64,000 nt of DNA from Actinomycetota bacterium (GTDB taxonomy: Bacteria; Actinomycetota; Acidimicrobiia; Acidimicrobiales; JAMCPL01). The notes below the pieces were generated by a model that saw only the letters and a program-made list of their open reading frames with translations, did not search any database and had not been told where the DNA came from. The translations under genes were made by a program, and so were the position numbers. The stretch is taken from contig JAMCPL010000020.1 in the NCBI GenBank assembly GCA_023379675.1, forward strand, positions 24,850 through 88,849, read 5' to 3'. Position 1 is the stretch's first letter; each line of letters begins with the position of its first letter. Of this stretch, positions 17,891 through 27,790 are shown piece by piece.

Positions 17891-18968
17891 GTGGTGTAAT
17901 CATTGTTCCGATCCCTTTGTCGGTAAAGAACTCGAGCAGCATGACATGGGGTACCCTCCCATCAAGGATGTGGGCATACCTGACGCCACTCCTCAGTGCA
18001 TGCAGGCAGGCTTCCCCCTTGGGCAACATGCCGCTGACCAGCCGGCCTTGATCGATAAGGTCCTGCAATATGCCGGCGGTCAAAGCACGTATTATAGTGC
18101 TGCTTTCCTCAGCGTGCGCTCTGATACCTTCCACATCCGTAAGAAATACCAGCTTCTCCGCATCCAGTGCCGCCGCCAGCGCACCTGCAACGGAATCGGC
18201 ATTGATGTTGTAACCTTGACCAGCTTGATCGTCCGCAGTGGTCGCCACCACGGGAATCAGACCATCATTCACCAGCGTCTTCACTACAGTAGGGTCTACC
18301 ACTTTCACGTCACCTACGTAACCTAGATCACCGGCACGTGCAGATGCGGTTATCAGCCTGGCATCTTCGCCTGAAAGCCCGACTGCGACGGCTCCATGTA
18401 CATTGAGGGCAGATACGATTTCCCTGTTTACCTTACCGACCAGCACCATGCGTGCAATCTCGAGCGTTTCGGCATCCGTCACTCTCCTGCCGTCCTTGAA
18501 TTCAGGCACCTTCCCAAGCCTCGACATGACCTCGTCTATCTGCGGGCCACCACCATGTACCACTACTGGACACATCCCCGTAGAACGCATGAGCACAACA
18601 TCATCGGCGAATGCAGCCAGGCTGTCGCGATAATCCCTACGACTCTCCTCCACGCCTCCGGTTGCAGGCATTGCATTGCCACCATACTTGATCACGACCA
18701 CCTTGCCTGCGAACTTCCGTATATACGGCAATGCCTCGAGCAGGATATCCACTTTCTGGCCAGGCGTAAGGTTGGCGCTGCCTACACGTTCAGTGAGAAT
18801 GCCCTCCTTCTCTTCCCGTTCTGCTCCTCCCCTTTCTCCTGGTTCCACTGACTCTGCCCTTCCTGCCGGTTCTGCTGACTCTACCGTTGCTGCACCACTC
18901 ACATCTGAATAGTGATCACGAGAATCCGGTGTGCTGTCGCCAGCGACCGCACGCTCACCTGTGTTCAT
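17862..18968 (-). CDS. argB: Acetylglutamate kinase ArgB with N-terminal extension
   Basis: Phosphorylates N-acetylglutamate. The kinase core starts near residue 68 with ILLEALPYIRKFAGK and carries VVIKYGGNAM, VVVHGGGPQID and YNINADSVAGALAAAL, with the Lys/Gly substrate motifs intact. The first roughly 65 residues are acidic, Glu/Ala/Gly-rich and repetitive (AEPAGRAESVEPGERGG). The start codon ATG 18968 overlaps the argJ stop as ATGA, so this extension is probably translated. It may be one of the lineage-specific low-complexity insertions seen across the window. Confidence 0.94.
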   Translation of the reverse strand: MNTGERAVAGDSTPDSRDHYSDVSGAATVESAEPAGRAESVEPGERGGAEREEKEGILTERVGSANLTPGQKVDILLEALPYIRKFAGKVVVIKYGGNAMPATGGVEESRRDYRDSLAAFADDVVLMRSTGMCPVVVHGGGPQIDEVMSRLGKVPEFKDGRRVTDAETLEIARMVLVGKVNREIVSALNVHGAVAVGLSGEDARLITASARAGDLGYVGDVKVVDPTVVKTLVNDGLIPVVATTADDQAGQGYNINADSVAGALAAALDAEKLVFLTDVEGIRAHAEESSTIIRALTAGILQDLIDQGRLVSGMLPKGEACLHALRSGVRYAHILDGRVPHVMLLEFFTDKGIGTMITPHDEGAYHSG

Positions 18969-20161
18969 GACGTTGTCCTGTTCTCATCGATGTACCCGTA
19001 GCCGAGATCAGTCGTAAGTATTTCCGCCGCACCAGTGCCTAGGCCGAGATCGCAGTCAATCTGTATATGTCTATTACGCATATGAGCAGCCACGGCTTCA
19101 GTATCATATGGTATGGATACCCCATGCTTGCAAACTTCTGTGCCACCATAGAAAATCGACAGCCGATCCATGTCGAATTGGACCCCTGCCGTGCCGAGTT
19201 CGCTGGCGATCCTTCCCCAGTAGGGATCCTCACCATTCAGCGAACACTTGACCAGCAGCGATTCCCCTACCTTGCGCGCAGCTCTCGCCGCTTCCTCGTC
19301 GCTCAGGGCCCCCTTTACGCTAATGAGCGCAGTCTTTGTGGCGCCTTCTGCGTCATCCGCCATCTTGCGCGCCAGCACGGCACATGCTTCACGCACAGCC
19401 GCCAGCAATGCGTCAGCAGATGGCGCCGGCCCAGACGCCCTGCCACTAGACATTAGCACGACTGTATCATTGGTCGATGTACAACCATCTACCGTCATTG
19501 CGTTGAACGTTCCAGAAACAGCCTCCCGCAAGATTTCCTGCAGCACATCTGGCTGTGCGTCGGCATCGGTGGCAAGCATCGCGAGCATTGTGGCCATGTT
19601 AGGAGCAAGCATGGCAGCTCCTTTCGCCATCCCACCAATTGTGAACGCACCAGCCCGCACGGTAACCTCCTTCGGAACCGTATCCGTAGTCATGATTGCA
19701 CGAGCCGCCATTGCAGCATGCTCGGCATCGCCGGCACGACCTTTGACCAGGTCAGCAACGCAACTGGAAGCTTTCTCGACCGGAAAGGGCACGCCAATGA
19801 GGCCGGTCTGGCAAATGAGAACATGATGGCCTGGGTGGCAACCCGGCGCGGCGATTACGCCCATGCCTTCGGCCACTTGCCTGCACAATCTCTCCGCATG
19901 ATCCTCCCCCTCCGCTCCACTAGCAGCATTGGCATTACCCGAAGTGAGCAGCACTCCACTTGCCATACCGCCGGTGGCTGCTATATGCGAAGCGCTCACA
20001 AGAACTGGAGCTGCTGCGGCCCTGTTTGTCGTAAAGGTGGCGGCGGCTGGTACAGGCCTGCCGCCGACGACCGATACCAGGGCCATGTCGAGGCTGCCAC
20101 TCCCCTTTATGCCAGCGGCTACGGCAGATGCCTCGAACCCGGCAGGAGCAGTTACACTCAT
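18965..20161 (-). CDS. argJ: Glutamate N-acetyltransferase ArgJ
   Basis: Transfers acetyl from acetylornithine to glutamate (and possibly from acetyl-CoA), completing the acetyl cycle. Typical are ATFTTNRAAAAPV, LLTSGNANAASG and the autocleavage segment KGAAMLAPNMATMLAMLATDA-like block, where the chain is cut before the Thr of ATML. The substrate block FNAMTVDGCTSTNDT is also present. The length of 398 is normal. It is coupled by 4-nt overlaps to argC upstream and argB downstream. Confidence 0.95.
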   Translation of the reverse strand: MSVTAPAGFEASAVAAGIKGSGSLDMALVSVVGGRPVPAAATFTTNRAAAAPVLVSASHIAATGGMASGVLLTSGNANAASGAEGEDHAERLCRQVAEGMGVIAAPGCHPGHHVLICQTGLIGVPFPVEKASSCVADLVKGRAGDAEHAAMAARAIMTTDTVPKEVTVRAGAFTIGGMAKGAAMLAPNMATMLAMLATDADAQPDVLQEILREAVSGTFNAMTVDGCTSTNDTVVLMSSGRASGPAPSADALLAAVREACAVLARKMADDAEGATKTALISVKGALSDEEAARAARKVGESLLVKCSLNGEDPYWGRIASELGTAGVQFDMDRLSIFYGGTEVCKHGVSIPYDTEAVAAHMRNRHIQIDCDLGLGTGAAEILTTDLGYGYIDENRTTS

Positions 20162-21180
20162 GGGAACAACCCACCCTTCGGCAAGCCGGTATCCTCAGGC
20201 AACCCGAGAGCGATATTCGCACACTGTATGGCCTGGCCCGATGCGCCTTTCACAAGATTGTCTATCGCACACATGGTTACCAGCGTACGGTTACGTCGGT
20301 CTACCCATGCACCGGCATGAGCACAGTTGGAACCAAGCACAGCCTTTGTACTAGGCGGCTCGCCTGTAACGGTTACAAAAGGCATGCCTGAATAGTACTT
20401 ACGGAGCAACTCGATGGCATCTTCACTAGCGAGATCCGATGCCAACCTGCCGTAACAGGTGGCGAGGATACCTCTTGACATTGGAGCGAGATGAGGCACA
20501 AAAGTGACTTGCAACCCGAGTTCCTGCTCTATTTCAGGTGTATGGCGATGGGTCAATATATTGTACGCAGTGAAATTGCAATCCACTCTGGAAAAGTGTG
20601 TAGCGTCAGATGGACTGCTGCCGGCGCCGGAAACCCCACTCGCAGCATCCACGATGACTCCAGATGAATCGAAAACACCAGAATCGGAGAACGGCCATAG
20701 GGCAAGGATGGCAGCCGTAGGGTAGCAGCCAGGAACGGCAACAAAACGCGCGCTCGACAGAGCGGGAGCATTAATCTCCGGAAGCCCGTACACAAACTTC
20801 TCGAGCAGCGTGCCAGCTCTGTGCTTCCTGCCATACCATTTTTCATAGCCCGCTGAATCCTTCAGGCGAAAGTCAGCAGACAGATCCACGATCACTCCCT
20901 GCCAGGATGGATACTCTGAAAGTTCCATCGCAATGCTCTCGGATTCGCCGTGCGGCAATGCGAGAAACACGCAATCAAGGTCGCAAAGTGCGGCAATATC
21001 TGTCTCCTGGTAGTGCAATCCGGGATAGAGCGTCCCCAGCGACGGATAGAGGTGGCCGGCCGTCTCACTGGCGTGGCTCTGAGCCTGAGCCACGCACAGT
21101 TCCATCGCCGGATGCAGAGCCAGTAACCTCATCAGCTCCGCTCCGGTATACCCTGAAGCACCGACAATTCCAACCTTCAT
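20158..21180 (-). CDS. argC: N-acetyl-gamma-glutamyl-phosphate reductase ArgC
   Basis: NADPH-dependent reductase and first gene of the arginine operon. The Rossmann loop VGIVGASGYTGAELMRLL opens the protein. LALPHGES, the DLSADFRL block, the active-site Cys in VAVPGCYPTAAIL and the HRHTPEIEQEL segment follow. The length of 340 is standard. The promoter -10 box ends only 6 nt before the ATG, so the mRNA is probably leaderless. Confidence 0.96.
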   Translation of the reverse strand: MKVGIVGASGYTGAELMRLLALHPAMELCVAQAQSHASETAGHLYPSLGTLYPGLHYQETDIAALCDLDCVFLALPHGESESIAMELSEYPSWQGVIVDLSADFRLKDSAGYEKWYGRKHRAGTLLEKFVYGLPEINAPALSSARFVAVPGCYPTAAILALWPFSDSGVFDSSGVIVDAASGVSGAGSSPSDATHFSRVDCNFTAYNILTHRHTPEIEQELGLQVTFVPHLAPMSRGILATCYGRLASDLASEDAIELLRKYYSGMPFVTVTGEPPSTKAVLGSNCAHAGAWVDRRNRTLVTMCAIDNLVKGASGQAIQCANIALGLPEDTGLPKGGLFP

Positions 21181-21186
21181 GACATA

Positions 21187-21215
21187 ATTATACAGTAATC
21201 CACATACTAATGCAA
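21187..21215 (-). promoter_or_regulatory. argC promoter (leaderless)
   Basis: On the minus strand TTGCAT (21215-21210) and TATAAT (21192-21187) are separated by exactly 17 nt. Six nucleotides follow before the argC ATG at 21180, so transcription should begin at or next to the A of the start codon. This is the best sigma-70-like match in the window. Confidence 0.8.
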
Positions 21216-21333
21216 ATCAGGTCCTGAGGCTTGTACATCGTTTGCAATCAACAATACTGCCTCCTGGACAAGAGCAGCATTGGTACGACCCACGAACACC
21301 TGACTCGTACCTCTTGACCTCCTTCCGGTCCTG

Positions 21334-21359
21334 GACCGAGCTTGCGTTCACGCTCGGTC
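21334..21359. terminator. Perfect 8-bp hairpin between the YVTN gene and argC
   Basis: GACCGAGC (21334-21341) and GCTCGGTC (21352-21359) form a perfect stem with a 10-nt loop. It lies in the 308-nt spacer downstream of the YVTN gene's stop side and upstream of argC. No T-run follows, so intrinsic termination is uncertain. It could be a roadblock or regulatory stem. I see no gene in this spacer. Confidence 0.35.
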
Positions 21360-21488
21360 AGCGAGCGACACTGCTGACACTGCCGACACCTTGACTCCTG
21401 CGGTCCTCAACCACTCAGGCAACATGATGTTGACACTGTTGGTACTACTTGTATGGACATTCGGGAGCATGGCTGTGCTCGCCGGGTA

Positions 21489-23018
21489 TCATCGTTTTCG
21501 GTCGACACTGCTTCTGCCTGTAGATCTGTGTATAGTGACTGCTCGCTGGATGGATACGTGCAGTACGGAAATAGGGGTATAGGATACCGGAGACAGCCCG
21601 ACGATAGCCGGAGACTTTGCGTCGACTACATATATCAGACCGCTACCTGGAGAGACCGCCACGGTCACAGGATCGGCGCCGACTCCGCCGTATACACTGA
21701 CCAGCCCTGTAGTGAAATTGACAACTTCCAGGACGTTGCCCTCACTGCCAGCGTCGACGGTACGGTCGTTGCCAGTCACTGAATATGCTATAGAGCTGCT
21801 TGCACCAGCAGCCACCCCAAACGGGCATCCATCACTTGTAAGCGTGTGCACCGTTGCCACAACGGTGAACGTAGCTGTGCTGATTTGATCCATCTCGCAG
21901 CCGGCTTTCGCCGCGACATACACATAGCGGCCATCACGGGACATTGCCATGAAGTAAGGTCCATTGCCCACTCTGATACCGGCCAACTGCTTGTAGCTGA
22001 TGGCGCTGAATACGTAGACATAGTCGGGATAGGGGACCACCCCCGGCAAAAAGGCGGCAATGGAACTGTGGCCCGCCACGGTACTGGCCTCGCTGACCCA
22101 TAGTTCCTTCCCGTCGGGCGTAACCGCGACACTGGTTGGATACCAGCAGTAATCGGGCACGCCGGATGGGCAGGATGCCCCAGTGGTCCTCATAATCAAT
22201 GGTGTAGCGGGGGCCGTTGCAGTGGGCGCACTCGCCAGTGACGGCACGATGTTGGCGATCGTTTGAAATGTACCGGTATCGATAACCGATACATAGCCCG
22301 ATCCGACCACTCCATTGACAGTGACATAGGCAGTCGTCCCGCTCGGAGAGAAAGCTACATCGATAGGTCCAATTCCAACCGGTATCGTACGAATGACCTT
22401 GGATGTCCGCGTGGAGATCACACTCACCGATCCATTGGCTGTGTCACTGGAATTGTTGACGCTATCCAGAATGGACCGCACAGAGGTGTCCACTACCCAG
22501 ACCTGGCTGCCATCTGGATTGACCGCCAAGCCTGTAGGCGTCTGGCCGGTGGAAATCCTTGCAAGGATAGTGCCGGTACGTACATCGAACACCTCCAGTA
22601 AATCTCGGGATGGAACAGTGACATATGCCTTCGAGCCATGCGGTGAAAACGCCATGTCCATGCCGTACAGTGATGGATTCTGGTGCACGTCCAAGCTCAG
22701 GGAGAAACCCTTCAGGGCATTGCCCAAACCCGTGCCAATGTCGCGTACTACATAGTATCCGACCGCCATGCACCCTCCAACCAGAACCACAAAGCCAAGC
22801 AGGATATACATCACGATGCGAGTGGTGTTGTGCTTCGGTGCTGGATGCCAGGGTGGATACGGAGGAGGGGCATGAGAGGGATGGGCGGGATCGGGGGTAT
22901 GGGGGGGATCGGGGGTATGGGGGGAAGCAGTATACGGAGGAGTAGGCCCCGTATATGGCCAATCCTCACCGCCAGGAACACCTGTTCCACCATGCCCGGC
23001 ATACGGATAGCGCGCCAC
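21489..23018 (-). CDS. Membrane-anchored YVTN beta-propeller protein
   Basis: Unnamed protein of 509 residues. An N-terminal cytoplasmic Pro/His-rich tail (about 1-65, with the hexapeptide PHTPDP repeated from an 18-bp DNA repeat at 22889-22918) is followed by one transmembrane helix (about 68-91). The remaining C-terminal part consists of YVTN/lactonase-type blades, e.g. GMDMAFSPHGSKAYVTVPS, GLAVNPDGSQVWVVD, DVAFSPSGTTAYVTV, SVAVTPDGKELWVSE and FMAMSRDGRYVYVAA. It is probably exposed outside the cell. The function is unknown; such propellers usually act as binding scaffolds. The start is GTG at 23018, 6 nt after a TAAAAT box. Confidence 0.85.
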   Translation of the reverse strand: MARYPYAGHGGTGVPGGEDWPYTGPTPPYTASPHTPDPPHTPDPAHPSHAPPPYPPWHPAPKHNTTRIVMYILLGFVVLVGGCMAVGYYVVRDIGTGLGNALKGFSLSLDVHQNPSLYGMDMAFSPHGSKAYVTVPSRDLLEVFDVRTGTILARISTGQTPTGLAVNPDGSQVWVVDTSVRSILDSVNNSSDTANGSVSVISTRTSKVIRTIPVGIGPIDVAFSPSGTTAYVTVNGVVGSGYVSVIDTGTFQTIANIVPSLASAPTATAPATPLIMRTTGASCPSGVPDYCWYPTSVAVTPDGKELWVSEASTVAGHSSIAAFLPGVVPYPDYVYVFSAISYKQLAGIRVGNGPYFMAMSRDGRYVYVAAKAGCEMDQISTATFTVVATVHTLTSDGCPFGVAAGASSSIAYSVTGNDRTVDAGSEGNVLEVVNFTTGLVSVYGGVGADPVTVAVSPGSGLIYVVDAKSPAIVGLSPVSYTPISVLHVSIQRAVTIHRSTGRSSVDRKR

Positions 23019-23024
23019 TGAACT

Positions 23025-23030
23025 ATTTTA
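23025..23030 (-). promoter_or_regulatory. -10 box of the YVTN gene (leaderless)
   Basis: TAAAAT on the minus strand ends 6 nt before the GTG start at 23018, the same geometry as argC. No good -35 is visible. Confidence 0.5.
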
Positions 23031-23191
23031 CAGCATCTACAGTAAGGGGCTCAGCGGGTGGGGATCTCGGGCTTGCCATCCCCCTGATTTCGCATTGTCA
23101 TGAGGCTGCGCGTTGAACTTGCCTGCCTGATCCACGCTACCTGACGCTCGGCTCCAAGTGGATCGCAAGACTGCTATCTGTCCTGGTGTGA

Positions 23192-26100
23192 CTATCCGGT
23201 CATATAACCTGTAACATCAACGATTACATTTACGCCTGAATGCCCGGAACCGTTGTAAATGGTAATGTACCCTGCTGAGTTGACTGTTGCCACGACCATA
23301 TTAGCTATAGCCACCGACTCGGGGCCGGTCCAGTTCACGTCCGAAGTTTCAGGTGGTATCGAAGCTGGGTTTACGGACAGGTAACCGCTCGAATCAGCAC
23401 CTGTGGCAGTCAGATTGATGATGGTGGCAGAGATATTGGCGGATGGCAATCCAGCAATCCCGTCGATCTTAACCGTTATACGAGAATCCGGAGCAAGAGT
23501 GTGTCCATTACACTGTGCCTGCGCTCCTGTTAGACCTGAAGGGTTGCCTGAGCGGGTATCACAAATTCGCACAGGTGACACGGACACAAGGTGGTTACCA
23601 GGGTTACCACTAGTGAAATATCCTGATACATCCGCGACTGCTTGCACCGGCCCGGAAGCATATAGAGCGACATCTCCGTTCTCGCCAACCTGAACGATAA
23701 CTTGGTTTGCTACGGTTTTGCCTCTTTCCCAATTCAGGGATGAAGCTATTGGTCTGGATGTACCAGCTGGATAAAGAGTGAAGTAACCTCCGGCGGAAGC
23801 GTAGGTTGCGGTAATGTTGAGAACTACAGCAGCCAACCCCGATGCTGGTAACCCTGTAAGACCGCTTACATGCATTGTTTGTACCTCACCGCTTTGAAAT
23901 CCGTTAAGAGAATTATTGGGTGGCGGTATCGCGTTGCAGTAACTGGAGTTTGCGGACTTATACGCAGGAATGGAACATCGGGTGTCCACCAGTCGTGACG
24001 GATTCGAAAGTGGGTGGTACAGGCTTGATTGTGGTGTATTTGATGCGCTCATATATCCTTCTACATCTATTGTGATATTTACGTTACCAACAAGATTGTA
24101 GATCTTGATCATGCCTGCGAGTGGCCCGGAAGAAGGCAGAGCAACGTCTACCGAGTTTGCAACTGTAGTGCCTGCATGGGCATTGACACTGGATGCAGTT
24201 GGGCGCGTTCTGGCATCTGCTGGATATACGGTCAGGTAGGTAGACTTAGTGGGGCCTATTGCCGTCACAATCAGCACAGCTCCAGTAGCGGAAAGGGGTA
24301 TCTGCCCGAGTCCGCCTACGGTTATTGTGAGGATAGTACCGGGACCGAGCATCTTTCCTTGGCACTGTGAAAGGTAGGCTCCGGATAAGCTGGAAGGATT
24401 GTTTGGCCTCGTGTCGCATATGCGGGTAGGCGTGATAGGAACGTAAGGACTGCCTACTAGAAAAGTAAAGTAATTTGCAGAACTGCTGCCGGCTGAACTG
24501 AATGCACCATTGACGATGACGGAAATCGTTACGATGCCTGGTTGTTCGGGAGGCGTAACGGCAACAATAGAAGTGGACGAGTCGACAGTGGTTGCTGCAG
24601 CCGTGATAGAACCAAACAGCACTACTGCACCTGAAGCGAAGTTCAATCCCTTGATGGTTACCGATGTACCTCCTGAACTGTACCCGGACGCGGGAGACAC
24701 AGAAGTAATCATGGGCGTGGGCGTGCGTGTAGCCGACTTGCAGAGTGCATCTGCAAGTATAACCCCGTCTGGTGAGCCGAGACCGGCCGCCATGGAGTAG
24801 GCCTGGTTTCCGGAGGCAGCAGGGTAGCTACCATCGTTGGTTCCTGTATAGTCGTTGTTCCCACTTGTGACGTTGTTGAACGCTGATGGAGTGGCGGCAT
24901 CCACCGAATAGAGCACAGGATCAAGGAAGCCCAGGTCACTCGAGGTAGTCCCTGAGGATCCGGAAACAGTGGTGCACTGCTCATCTATAAGTGCAACCAG
25001 CGATGCCCACGTCGGAGTTGCCGCGCTCGTACCACCTATTGCTGTCCAACTGCCCTTGTAGTACATGACGTATCCGTGCACCGGATCTGCCGATGCTGAC
25101 ACGTCAGGTACCTCTCTACAGTAATAGCTACTTGACATGCCACATGGAGAGCCAGTCGAATACGAGTCGATGACTCCGTTTACACTGCTGGCAACCTGCC
25201 ACGATGGCATAGGCCAGAACGAGGATACTCCCCCGCCGCCTGCGCCGTAGGCACTCAGACGTTCATTCCAAACTGTTTCCCGTGGTGGCGAAGTCGCAGA
25301 TACCAGGTCGGTGCCACCTACACCGGTTACGTAGGGGTCGCTTGCAGGATCGTTTACTCCAAGCAAGGTAATACCGTCTACTTGCTCTAAGCCACCCCAA
25401 GAACTGCCGTTCCAAGAAATAGCTCCACCCGTGGTAAGTACACTCATGCAGAAATTGGGCGAACCAGCGGGCGGGCAGGACACACCTGACGCAACCTGGG
25501 TGCCTCCTTGCAGGCTTACTCCAGTTGCTTGCGGTGACTGCCACGCAGTGCCATCCCATTTCATCGTGTACAGATTGTTATCGCCGCCGAGGGCAAAGCA
25601 GAGGTTTGCAGTAACGCAGGATATGGCACTCAGAAAACGTCCAGTAGCTACAGCAACTGGCGACGATGCCCACCCGGAAGAGGTCCATTCCATTGCACTA
25701 CCGTTGGAGTCCCCTGCCCAGCACTGGTGGGAGGAACCCGGAACGCAGGCAAGCGACGTGATGCCGTTAGTATCACTGATGCTGGTAGGCGTTGTACTCC
25801 ATGATACGCCGTTCCAGGTGACGCCGGTATTCTGGTAGGTATTGTTGCTGGTGAGGATCGTGTAGACAACAACGCAGAAAGATGACGTTGAACACGATAT
25901 AAATGGCATGGATATTTGTGCGTTTGAAGTGGCAGCACTTATTACGGCGTCAACGGTAATTTTTTTGGACCAGCTGCTGCCAGTCCAATGCGTGGCATTG
26001 CCGTTGACATCTACCAGCCAGCATGATGCTGGCGAATAGCATGACAGAGCGGAGTCATATTGACCTGAAAGCGCAGTGGTGGTGTCCGATGTGCTCCATC

Positions 26101-27754
26101 CGGCTGACGGACTCCACGTATTGTAGTGGCTGCCACCTAGTCCGGTTGCCATGCAGAAAGTGGTGCTTGGGCAGGATATGGACCCTACTCCATTGGTAGA
26201 CATGCCAGAAAGTAAGTGAATCGTGGAATCCCATTTGGTGCCATTCCATTGCGTGACGTATCCTGCTGTATCTCCCGCCCAGCAAAGGGTACTGGACGCG
26301 CACGAGATGGCGCTGAATCCCGCGGGAGTAGTAGGGTAGCAACCCGCTGATCCGGTATCGCCAGCTGCTGCCAGCATGCTCTGACCCTGGGCGGCCATCT
26401 GCTCGAAAATAGTCTCTTCAGATTGAGCGTAAGACTTACCGGTGAGAAGTTCGCATGCCACCCAGCTAGACGACACAACCTGCGCTGAATCACTGATAGC
26501 GATATTGTTGTAATTGTCGAGAGGGCCTGTAGAGCTATCGGGTGCCTCGTATACGTCTATGGTGGTTTTTGGGGCGAGACCTATAGCATCTTCGATGTCC
26601 AATGTATCTTCGATGGACCCGCCAGTTCCTGTCGTAGCACCTCCATCCACCTTGATGGTGTTTACCGTGGTACTGGTTCCATAGCATTTTTGGAATGTAT
26701 TTATGTCGCTTGATGAGAATGGTGCAAGTTCATAGAGGGCGATTGTCTCGCCTGTACCCAGATAGCCTTTTGTATACAATCCGGACAGGCCATAGGTAGA
26801 AGCTATCTGTCCTGCTGTGTACGCGCTGTAAGCTGAAGCTGTATTGGATGCGCTCGAGCATGACAACGGCATGCTGTTTGCATCCGAAGTCGTAAGTGCC
26901 TTCCTGGCCGTGGCATCCTGCGGCGTGGCATTAGCAACCGCCGGGGCAGGCCTCGCAGTTGACCGAGACGATAAGGCCGGTACTCCCATTCCCAGGCTAC
27001 CTGATTTCAGATGCGCAGTCTGGGCTGTGCGGGTTCGCCAGATGCTGTGACGATAGTAGTGCCTGAGAGAAGCGGCACTGCCGACCTGTAGGTGATGGAA
27101 CAAGTAATGCTGGGCGGTGCTATCACGACGATACCGAGGGCTGGGTGAGTTATCAAGGATAGGCAAGCCAGCCACTGACGGCTTGGGTCGAGCAATAGTG
27201 TCCAGGCCGACGATGTCCTGTACATAAGACGATATGCCAGCACGTAGCAGGGGCGCCGTAGAACTGGCGAATGCCAAGCGGCCGCTTGCCATCCTGTATG
27301 ACTTGAGCTGAGTATGGAAATAACTATCGGCCCGGGCAACGGTAGTTGTTGCCGGTATGATGAGGCCGTTGGAGGAGGCACTGCCTGTGGCAATTCCGCT
27401 GCTTGCCAATGCCTTGCGTACTGTATTGATTGCTGGCGCAGTCGGACCAAATATGTTTTCGAATTGACCTTTGGCGAGAAAGTGATGATAGCTAGGGGAA
27501 CCCGGCGTGGAAACGGCCTTGACAAAATCAGCCAGTGCGGTAGGGTTGCGGGGACGCATTACAATGTCCAGGTGGATATGGTACGTACCGGCAAGGGGTC
27601 CAGCGTATTGAGCGGAGCGAGGTATTGCGGAAGCAGAACCTACTGGTACCAATGGATCGGAGCGAGGCAAGGCTATTGCCGACGGTACGTAAGCTACCAG
27701 CATCGTCCCCATCAGCACGATTACGGACGTCAATAGCCCCACCAGGTGCTTCAT
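23192..27754 (-). CDS. Secreted sedolisin (S53) protease with inserted propeller-like repeats
   Basis: A 1520-residue exported serine-carboxyl peptidase. A signal peptide (MKHLVGLLTSVIVLMGTM...) is followed by a pro-kumamolisin activation domain and then the S53 catalytic domain. The Glu/Asp pair is in GGSIEDTLDIED (codons about 26587-26625), the oxyanion Asp in AAAGDTGSAGC (about 26337-26370), and the nucleophile Ser in AIGGTSAATPTW (Ser codon 25025-25027). Between oxyanion Asp and Ser, about 317 residues of seven Cys-paired W-N-G-type repeats are inserted. After the protease come an IPT/TIG-like domain (about 24480-24720) and three roughly 130-residue modules starting with R(I/L)xDTR. ATG 27754 is preferred over the upstream TTG at 27790 because the promoter overlaps that stretch and the signal peptide begins here. 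Confidence 0.92.
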   Translation of the reverse strand: MKHLVGLLTSVIVLMGTMLVAYVPSAIALPRSDPLVPVGSASAIPRSAQYAGPLAGTYHIHLDIVMRPRNPTALADFVKAVSTPGSPSYHHFLAKGQFENIFGPTAPAINTVRKALASSGIATGSASSNGLIIPATTTVARADSYFHTQLKSYRMASGRLAFASSTAPLLRAGISSYVQDIVGLDTIARPKPSVAGLPILDNSPSPRYRRDSTAQHYLFHHLQVGSAASLRHYYRHSIWRTRTAQTAHLKSGSLGMGVPALSSRSTARPAPAVANATPQDATARKALTTSDANSMPLSCSSASNTASAYSAYTAGQIASTYGLSGLYTKGYLGTGETIALYELAPFSSSDINTFQKCYGTSTTVNTIKVDGGATTGTGGSIEDTLDIEDAIGLAPKTTIDVYEAPDSSTGPLDNYNNIAISDSAQVVSSSWVACELLTGKSYAQSEETIFEQMAAQGQSMLAAAGDTGSAGCYPTTPAGFSAISCASSTLCWAGDTAGYVTQWNGTKWDSTIHLLSGMSTNGVGSISCPSTTFCMATGLGGSHYNTWSPSAGWSTSDTTTALSGQYDSALSCYSPASCWLVDVNGNATHWTGSSWSKKITVDAVISAATSNAQISMPFISCSTSSFCVVVYTILTSNNTYQNTGVTWNGVSWSTTPTSISDTNGITSLACVPGSSHQCWAGDSNGSAMEWTSSGWASSPVAVATGRFLSAISCVTANLCFALGGDNNLYTMKWDGTAWQSPQATGVSLQGGTQVASGVSCPPAGSPNFCMSVLTTGGAISWNGSSWGGLEQVDGITLLGVNDPASDPYVTGVGGTDLVSATSPPRETVWNERLSAYGAGGGGVSSFWPMPSWQVASSVNGVIDSYSTGSPCGMSSSYYCREVPDVSASADPVHGYVMYYKGSWTAIGGTSAATPTWASLVALIDEQCTTVSGSSGTTSSDLGFLDPVLYSVDAATPSAFNNVTSGNNDYTGTNDGSYPAASGNQAYSMAAGLGSPDGVILADALCKSATRTPTPMITSVSPASGYSSGGTSVTIKGLNFASGAVVLFGSITAAATTVDSSTSIVAVTPPEQPGIVTISVIVNGAFSSAGSSSANYFTFLVGSPYVPITPTRICDTRPNNPSSLSGAYLSQCQGKMLGPGTILTITVGGLGQIPLSATGAVLIVTAIGPTKSTYLTVYPADARTRPTASSVNAHAGTTVANSVDVALPSSGPLAGMIKIYNLVGNVNITIDVEGYMSASNTPQSSLYHPLSNPSRLVDTRCSIPAYKSANSSYCNAIPPPNNSLNGFQSGEVQTMHVSGLTGLPASGLAAVVLNITATYASAGGYFTLYPAGTSRPIASSLNWERGKTVANQVIVQVGENGDVALYASGPVQAVADVSGYFTSGNPGNHLVSVSPVRICDTRSGNPSGLTGAQAQCNGHTLAPDSRITVKIDGIAGLPSANISATIINLTATGADSSGYLSVNPASIPPETSDVNWTGPESVAIANMVVATVNSAGYITIYNGSGHSGVNVIVDVTGYMTG

Positions 27755-27761
27755 GATTGCC

Positions 27762-27790
27762 ATGTTAGCTACCAGCTTCGCCACAGTCAA
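27762..27790 (-). promoter_or_regulatory. Promoter of the sedolisin gene (leaderless)
   Basis: TTGACT (27790-27785) and TAACAT (27767-27762) are 17 nt apart on the minus strand, and 7 nt separate the -10 from ATG 27754. The site lies inside the longest possible reading frame, which argues that the upstream TTG is not the start. Confidence 0.75.

Noticed and set aside
22462..23021. Long frames on both strands over the Pro-rich start of the YVTN gene
   Set aside because: They arise from the G-rich 18-bp repeats and have no domain features.
27755..27790. 12-residue upstream extension of the sedolisin
   Set aside because: The stretch contains the -35 and -10 of a good promoter, and the signal peptide starts at ATG 27754.
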